Part shown: positions 45,243 through 50,241 of the stretch, one piece after another
How positions within the stretch are numbered: the first letter of the stretch is position 1
How the letters are laid out: the number at the start of each line of letters is the position of its first letter
Assembly: GCA_016840035.1 (NCBI GenBank)
Contig: JAEOTC010000146.1
Location: forward strand, 1-50,241
Origin: Candidatus Hodarchaeota archaeon
Lineage (GTDB): Archaea; Asgardarchaeota; Heimdallarchaeia; Hodarchaeales; Hodarchaeaceae
Direction of reading: 5' to 3'
Length of the DNA: 50,241 nucleotides
Made by a program: the position numbers and the translations under genes
The notes under the pieces: model-generated
Database searches by the model: none
What the model was told of the DNA's origin: nothing
Seen by the model: the letters and a program-made list of their open reading frames with translations, nothing else

Positions 45243-46448
45243 ATGAAATTAAGAGATTATACAATTAGAAGATTGTTACTGCTAATTCCTGTCATGTTCG
45301 GAGTTAGCATTATGAGTTTTATTCTCTCCAATAGTATTGGAGATCCGATCGCTTCGTACATTGGAGAAGATCAAGATCGACTTACAGAAGATCGAGTAAG
45401 GATTCTCACAGAACAATTAGGACTTGATCAACCACTACATATTCAATATTTTAGGTACCTACAAAGGCTTTGGCCTCTTGAGACACCTGAACTCACTAAT
45501 ATAGGTACGTGGTATTTACGGGCACCCGATTTAGGGGTTTCATCATCGTTTCGGCCTCCCGCGCCTGTCATAGATGTAATTGTAGACCGATTCCCAGCAA
45601 CTGCGGAGTTAGCCATTTTCTCAATGATATTTGCAGTAGTCATAGGTATTCCTCTTGGAATAGTATCAGCAATTCGAAAGGATCAGCTCCCAGATCAAGT
45701 GTCTAGAATAACAGCTTTATCAGGTGTCTCCATGCCTATTTTCTGGCTTGGGTTAATGTTACAAGTTTTAATTTTCAATTCTAATCAAATATTCGAGGAT
45801 TTAGGCCTTGGATTTAAAATGCCTTATCACGAACGATATAATATTAACAAATTTTATCAAAAAGAAGATAATATTTTGGGGGCAGTGGTCGGGCTACTCA
45901 ATCTGTTACCGTTTTTAGATCTTGGTCCGATCCCAACTACAGGGTTTTATTTAATAGATAATCTTTTGTACTTACCAGCAGGTGTACCACCCCTAGAATC
46001 AATTGTGTTAAGCTTAGAACTATTTGTTGATGCATTAGTTCACATATTCCCACCTGCATTTTGTCTTGCCTGGGTACAGATGGCCCTTATTACACGGATG
46101 ACGCGAATGGCCATGATTGAAACAATGCGGCAAGATTTTATTCTGCTAGCGAAATCCAAAGGATTGACTGAGAGGGTCATAATTTACCGGCATGCACTTA
46201 AGAATGCCATAATTCCGACTCTCACAATCGCCGGACTTTCATTAGCTGGTTTATTAACCGGAACAGTGTTAACTGAAACTGTATTTGATTGGCCCGGAAT
46301 TGGAAGATGGGCGGTGAATGCAGTATCAAATCTAGATATATCTGCCATTCAAGGTTTCGTAATGATTACCGCGCTAATCTATGTACTCAGCAATCTACTG
46401 GTAGATATCCTCTATGCTTATGTTGACCCAAGGATTAGGTACGATTAA
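45243..46448 (+). CDS. Oligopeptide ABC transporter permease, DppB/OppB type
   Basis: This 401-aa permease belongs to an oligopeptide/dipeptide ABC importer. It has an N-terminal helix (about 9-29) with the family opening YTIRRLLLLIPVMFGVS, an extracytoplasmic segment (about 30-118), and five more helices. The cytoplasmic EAA-like loop, which docks the ATPases, reads LLAKSKGLTERVIIYRHALKNA (about 299-320, quoted in two parts: LLAKSKGLTE and RVIIYRHALKNA). The family end, DILYAYVDPRIRYD, is intact. It is about 60-80 residues longer than usual because of a loop insertion at about 180-260. It lies first in the operon, with the partner permease starting 13 bases after its stop. Confidence 0.92.
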   Translation: MKLRDYTIRRLLLLIPVMFGVSIMSFILSNSIGDPIASYIGEDQDRLTEDRVRILTEQLGLDQPLHIQYFRYLQRLWPLETPELTNIGTWYLRAPDLGVSSSFRPPAPVIDVIVDRFPATAELAIFSMIFAVVIGIPLGIVSAIRKDQLPDQVSRITALSGVSMPIFWLGLMLQVLIFNSNQIFEDLGLGFKMPYHERYNINKFYQKEDNILGAVVGLLNLLPFLDLGPIPTTGFYLIDNLLYLPAGVPPLESIVLSLELFVDALVHIFPPAFCLAWVQMALITRMTRMAMIETMRQDFILLAKSKGLTERVIIYRHALKNAIIPTLTIAGLSLAGLLTGTVLTETVFDWPGIGRWAVNAVSNLDISAIQGFVMITALIYVLSNLLVDILYAYVDPRIRYD

Positions 46449-46461
46449 AGGAGGACATGAA

Positions 46462-48324
46462 ATGACAACTGGTTATGAATTAGACATGCTTGAAGATGAT
46501 GTTCCCTCTGAAATATTTAGTTTCAGAGAGTCATTGAAGACACGAGGAAAAGAATTACGTCACAGTATTTCCTTATTACGAAAGAGTCCTTTGTTTCTTT
46601 TCGGGTTTGGTACCATTTTGGCATTAGTCATAATTGCTCTACTCGCCCCATATATTACTCCCTATGGCCCAAGAGAATTTTTAATAGATCCATTAGCAGG
46701 AGAGATTTTAAAACAAGAACCTCCAGGGGCAATTGATACACGTGAATACCTTCTCTGGACCGATTTCTCTGATGTTTCAGCTCAATTTGGCCTTGCAGAC
46801 GGTCTTCTTGTTAGGACCTGGCTTGTGGATCTTAATAACGACACAAAAGTAGATTTTCTTATCGGTACGAGTGATAGTCGGTTACTTTTCTATCAAAATG
46901 TCGGTACAGGTGCTGAAGCTACTGAGTGGGAATTAAATACATCTTTTACATTCCCAGAGATTCCAGAAAATGTTACACATGTGAGTCCTACAACAGGAGA
47001 TATGAACCGTGATAATGTTACTGATATTATGATTGGTGGGAATGACGGATTCCTTTATCGAACGATTAATCGAGGAACCCCCTCCAATGCAAATTGGACT
47101 GATTTTTCTCTTGTAAGGAATGAAACGGGAGCTGTTTTAGAATTTCCAGGTCAAGCACATCCAACATTAGTGAACTTCGACCGTGATGGAAATAATAAGA
47201 CAGATTTAGTTGTTGGCTCAACTGATAACAAGCTCTATGTATATATTAACGAGGCATCAATTATCCGTCACGAAAAATGGGAACTTGTACTTTTAGAAGA
47301 AGCCCCACTAGATATCTATGATGATCCTTTAGATTTTGAGGGTCTAGGAACAGGTTCGATTAAAGCTGATTTCTTGCATATTAATCCGACAGAGAGTTGG
47401 GATATGATAGTTATTTTTGATTCTGGTCATTACTACTATTACACCTCTATCGGACTGAAAAGTTCTCCCAGCTTTCTAGAAATGGATAAAGATAACTTAT
47501 ATGTAACCTTCACTTTTCCAACATTGGAAGAAGTCCCAGGCATGGATTTCCAGTGGTATGATTTCAATCATGATAATATTAGCGATCTTTTTGTATTTTA
47601 CTCTGAAGGAAATGTCAGATTTGCAGAGCAGTACAAAGAAAGGGACGGTCGGCCTCTTATCTTTGGAACAGATGCATTGGGAGGAGATATTTTTAGCCGA
47701 TGTATATGGGCTCTTCAATTAGACCTGATTCTCGCGATATGGGTCGTTTTATGGGCACTAGTTGTTGGGACAATAGTTGGTTCGATTGCAGGTTATTATG
47801 GAGGCTGGATAGATAACTTGATGATGCGAATTACCGATGTGTTCTTCGCTTTTCCAGGTTTAATCTTAGCAATGGCTATTGCTGCAGCTCTTGGAAAAAA
47901 CATGTTTAATCTATCTATTGCATTAATTGCTGTTTGGTGGGCTGGTTACGCACGAATTTCCCGTGGGCAGGTTTTATCAGAGAAGAATAAACTCTATGTT
48001 GAAGCTGCTCGGGCTGTTGGATTGAGTAACACCCGTATCATATTCAGACATGTCCTTCCCAACAGTTTATATCCCTTACTTGTAGCAGCCACACTAGATT
48101 TAGGTGGAGTGGTTCTTACTGCAGCGGGATTAAGCTTCATTGGTTTTGGTGCTAATCCAGGTGATGCAGAACTTGGAAGGATGATAGCTGACGGAAGAGA
48201 ATACTTTATACAAGCACCGTGGCTAGTATTTTTCCCAGGACTAGTAATTTTCCTAATCGTACTAGCATTCAACCTCATAGGCGACGGACTAAGAGATGTT
48301 ATGGATCCAAAGATCCGACGATAG
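46462..48324 (+). CDS. DppC-type permease with inserted FG-GAP-like propeller domain
   Basis: This 620-aa protein is an oligopeptide importer permease of twice the normal size. Residues 40-65 form TM1 (KSPLFLFGFG...). Residues 398-620 are a complete DppC core, beginning with the family motif FGTDALGGDIFSR and including the EAA loop EAARAVGLSNTRII (514-527) and the GDGLRDVMDPKIRR end. Between them, where typical DppC has a short loop, residues about 100-393 hold about five repeats with Asp-rich loops and VGS/IGG strands (DLNNDTKVDFLIG, DMNRDNVTDIMIGG, DRDGNNKTDLVVGS, a degenerate unit, DFNHDNISDLFVF). This is an FG-GAP/VCBS-like propeller facing outside. The ATG at 46462 follows AAGGAGG by about 8 bases. 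An upstream ATG at 46414 lies inside dppB and is rejected. Confidence 0.87.
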   Translation: MTTGYELDMLEDDVPSEIFSFRESLKTRGKELRHSISLLRKSPLFLFGFGTILALVIIALLAPYITPYGPREFLIDPLAGEILKQEPPGAIDTREYLLWTDFSDVSAQFGLADGLLVRTWLVDLNNDTKVDFLIGTSDSRLLFYQNVGTGAEATEWELNTSFTFPEIPENVTHVSPTTGDMNRDNVTDIMIGGNDGFLYRTINRGTPSNANWTDFSLVRNETGAVLEFPGQAHPTLVNFDRDGNNKTDLVVGSTDNKLYVYINEASIIRHEKWELVLLEEAPLDIYDDPLDFEGLGTGSIKADFLHINPTESWDMIVIFDSGHYYYYTSIGLKSSPSFLEMDKDNLYVTFTFPTLEEVPGMDFQWYDFNHDNISDLFVFYSEGNVRFAEQYKERDGRPLIFGTDALGGDIFSRCIWALQLDLILAIWVVLWALVVGTIVGSIAGYYGGWIDNLMMRITDVFFAFPGLILAMAIAAALGKNMFNLSIALIAVWWAGYARISRGQVLSEKNKLYVEAARAVGLSNTRIIFRHVLPNSLYPLLVAATLDLGGVVLTAAGLSFIGFGANPGDAELGRMIADGREYFIQAPWLVFFPGLVIFLIVLAFNLIGDGLRDVMDPKIRR

Positions 48325-48339
48325 TCAGGAAGGAAAACA

Positions 48340-49395
48340 ATGATTGAATCACAAGATACAGTATTAGAACTCCGAGATATCAGAGTTCACTTTTTCACCT
48401 ATGATGGTGTTGTGAAAGCTCTTGATGGAATCACTTTTGATGTATTCAAAGGAGAAAGCCTAGGACTAGTTGGTGAAACTGGTTGTGGAAAATCTGTCAC
48501 TGTTAGGTCAATTATGCGATTGATTGAAGATCCAGGGAAAATTGTAAATGGTACAATTATGTACAGAGACAAAGATATTCTACAAATGGATGAAGAAGAC
48601 GTTAGGAAACTTCGTGGTAAAAAAATCGCCATGATATTCCAAGATCCGATGACTTTCTTAAATCCATTAATTACCGTTGGAGAACAAGTCGCAGAAGTAA
48701 TTTTACTACATCAAGGATTACCCGGCTTAACTGAAGCCGAACAGGAGAAGGTTAAGAAGGATAAAATGCAAGAAATCCTAAAAGAAGAAGTAGTAAAAGT
48801 TTTCGAATTGGTTCGCCTTCCTGATGCCGCAAGTCTCTATACAAGATATCCTCACGAGCTTTCAGGAGGTATGCGTCAGCGTGTCATGATAGCAATGGCT
48901 ATCGCAAGTAACCCAGATGTAATGATTGCTGATGAAGCCACAACAGCACTGGATGTTACAATTCAGGCGCAGATATTAAAATTACTCCAAAACCTCAAGG
49001 ACGACTTAAATACAACATTGATTTTTGTCACACACAATCTTGGTATTATCGCAGAAATGTGTGATCGTGTCGCAATTTTCTATGGTGGACAAGTAGTGGA
49101 AGTAGCGCCCACTAAAGTAATTTTTAAAGAGCCAATCCATCCATATACCAAAGGACTACTAAAAGCCATTCCTCTTTTACACGCACCAAAAGAGACGTTA
49201 GATTCAATTCCTGGTGTGGTACCCAATCTTGTGAATCCTCCTGGAGGATGTAGATTTAACCCACGCTGTTATCTAGCGGAAAAAAATCCTGAGATCAAAG
49301 AAAGTCATTGCATAGTTACGAAACCCGATCTTTTGGAATATGGATCCAATCACCTTGTAGCATGTCACGTCCGAGCAAAGGAGCAGAACAAATAA
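48340..49395 (+). CDS. Oligopeptide ABC transporter ATPase, DppD type
   Basis: This 351-aa ATPase powers the importer. Walker A is GETGCGKS (45-52), the Q-loop is in IFQDP, the ABC signature is LSGGM (174-178), Walker B is DVMIADE (193-199) and the H-loop is His232. The C-terminal oligopeptide/dipeptide extension carries Cys304, Cys310, Cys324 and Cys342, the pattern that holds a [4Fe-4S] cluster in some family members. An AGGAAGG site precedes the ATG by about 6 bases. It lies 15 bases after the permease gene and 5 bases before the second ATPase gene. There is no substrate-binding protein gene within the window. Confidence 0.93.
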   Translation: MIESQDTVLELRDIRVHFFTYDGVVKALDGITFDVFKGESLGLVGETGCGKSVTVRSIMRLIEDPGKIVNGTIMYRDKDILQMDEEDVRKLRGKKIAMIFQDPMTFLNPLITVGEQVAEVILLHQGLPGLTEAEQEKVKKDKMQEILKEEVVKVFELVRLPDAASLYTRYPHELSGGMRQRVMIAMAIASNPDVMIADEATTALDVTIQAQILKLLQNLKDDLNTTLIFVTHNLGIIAEMCDRVAIFYGGQVVEVAPTKVIFKEPIHPYTKGLLKAIPLLHAPKETLDSIPGVVPNLVNPPGGCRFNPRCYLAEKNPEIKESHCIVTKPDLLEYGSNHLVACHVRAKEQNK

Positions 49396-49400
49396 TAGAG

Positions 49401-50241
49401 ATGAAACCAATGAGTCAAACACAGAATATAGAAGAATCACCTAAATCATCTCCTCCAGAAGAAACTGGAAGCGGAAATCTTCTTGAGATAAAGGATCTTG
49501 TCAAATTTTTTCCTATCACAGGTGGAGTTCTCAGTAAAGTTATTGGTTGGGTACATGCAGTTGATCATGTTTCTTTCATAGTACCCAAAGGTAAAACGAT
49601 TGGTGTTGTTGGAGAATCTGGATGTGGAAAGACTACTTTAGGAAGAGCAGTTTTGAGATTAGTTGAACCTACTTCAGGGTCAATTATTTTTGATGATAAA
49701 GATCTTACTAAAATCCCCCAACGACGATTTAGAAAATATCGTAAGCGAATGCAGATCGTTTTTCAAGATCCCTATGCTAGCTTGAACCCCCGAATGATGG
49801 TTAAAGATATCTTAACAGAACCTTTACGAGTTCATAAGACCATACCCAAAGACAAAATTAATCCTTATGTTTTAGCCATTCTCAGAGAAGTTGGTTTAGA
49901 CAAAGAACATCTAAACCGATTCCCTCACGAATTCAGTGGAGGTCAAAGGCAACGAGTATGTATTGCCAGAGCTCTCGTCTTGAATCCCGATTTGCTCGTG
50001 CTAGATGAACCTACCGCATCAGTGGACGTATCTGTCCAAGCTAGAGTTTTAAATCTTTTAAAACGTATTCAGACACGACGAAACTTAACTTATATGTTTA
50101 TCAGTCATGATCTTTCGGTTGTAACTCATATGGCCGATATCATCCTCGTCATGTACCTGGGAAAAATTATGGAAATTGGCACTAAAACCATGTTTACCAT
50201 GGAGAAATCAAAAGTTCATCCTTATACTAGTGCTTTAGGAG
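49401..50241 (+). CDS. Oligopeptide ABC transporter ATPase, DppF type (3' end outside window)
   Basis: This is the second ATPase subunit, cut at the window end after 280 codons. It has an N-terminal extension of about 25 Ser/Pro/Glu-rich residues. Walker A is GESGCGKTT (71-79), the Q-loop is VFQDP (120-124), the signature is FSGGQ (178-182), Walker B is LLVLDEP (198-204) and the H-loop is His236. VHPYTSALG at the end is the start of the oligopeptide-type C-terminal extension, so only a short tail is missing. ATG is at 49401, five bases after dppD; another ATG three codons later (49410) is possible. It pairs with the preceding ATPase as in Dpp/Opp systems. Confidence 0.93.
   Translation, partial: MKPMSQTQNIEESPKSSPPEETGSGNLLEIKDLVKFFPITGGVLSKVIGWVHAVDHVSFIVPKGKTIGVVGESGCGKTTLGRAVLRLVEPTSGSIIFDDKDLTKIPQRRFRKYRKRMQIVFQDPYASLNPRMMVKDILTEPLRVHKTIPKDKINPYVLAILREVGLDKEHLNRFPHEFSGGQRQRVCIARALVLNPDLLVLDEPTASVDVSVQARVLNLLKRIQTRRNLTYMFISHDLSVVTHMADIILVMYLGKIMEIGTKTMFTMEKSKVHPYTSALG

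Noticed and set aside
46414..46461. Upstream in-frame ATG for the DppC-type permease
   Set aside because: It lies inside the DppB-type gene without a ribosome site; the ATG at 46462 has AAGGAGG in place.

Overview
This AT-rich window looks archaeal. Starts are either Shine-Dalgarno led or apparently leaderless behind TATA-like boxes, T-tracts replace strong hairpin terminators, and the gene content includes a TldD/TldE pair, an AmrS-type radical SAM enzyme, a small dicluster ferredoxin and a longin/roadblock-like protein. The longin-like protein, a large alpha-solenoid protein and very large secreted repeat proteins together suggest an Asgard archaeon (Promethearchaeota, possibly the Heimdallarchaeia side). 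That placement is an inference; I saw no rRNA, tRNA, CRISPR array or mobile element to anchor it.

Layout. 1-5.5 kb: the end of an MscL-like channel (cut by the window edge), then on the minus strand a tldD-tldE operon, a longin/roadblock-like protein and an Eis-type acetyltransferase. 5.7-24.6 kb: one 19-kb minus-strand operon of three giant cell-surface proteins. In transcription order these are a 2224-aa protein with about 25 thrombospondin type-3 calcium-binding repeats, a 3172-aa FG-GAP/VCBS propeller protein with Asp-box motifs, and a 920-aa protein with about six PPC-type beta-sandwich units. All three have a hydrophobic N-terminus and a C-terminal membrane anchor. 25-36 kb: small metabolic genes, namely an SDR epimerase, two overlapping alpha/beta hydrolases, a ferredoxin, a hydrolase fused to a polytopic membrane domain, acetoacetyl-CoA synthetase, a DUF302 protein, a GNAT, a nitroreductase, and two overlapping radical SAM genes. 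36-41 kb (minus): a 1158-aa alpha-solenoid protein behind an ArsB/NhaD/SLC13-type transporter. 41-45 kb (plus): a double-FtsX permease with two small membrane proteins. 45-50.2 kb (plus): an oligopeptide-type ABC transporter operon (DppB, DppC, DppD and DppF, the last cut by the window end).

The most unusual points are the giant surface operon and the DppC-type permease. The permease carries an extra block of about 300 residues, made of about five FG-GAP-like units, between its first membrane helix and its permease core. The same repeat class builds the 3172-aa surface protein. A peptide-importer membrane subunit with a built-in extracellular propeller is, as far as I know, not a described architecture. 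Together these suggest a cell surface built from calcium-dependent modules plus an importer that carries its own exposed binding or docking domain. The functional link between the two loci is inference.
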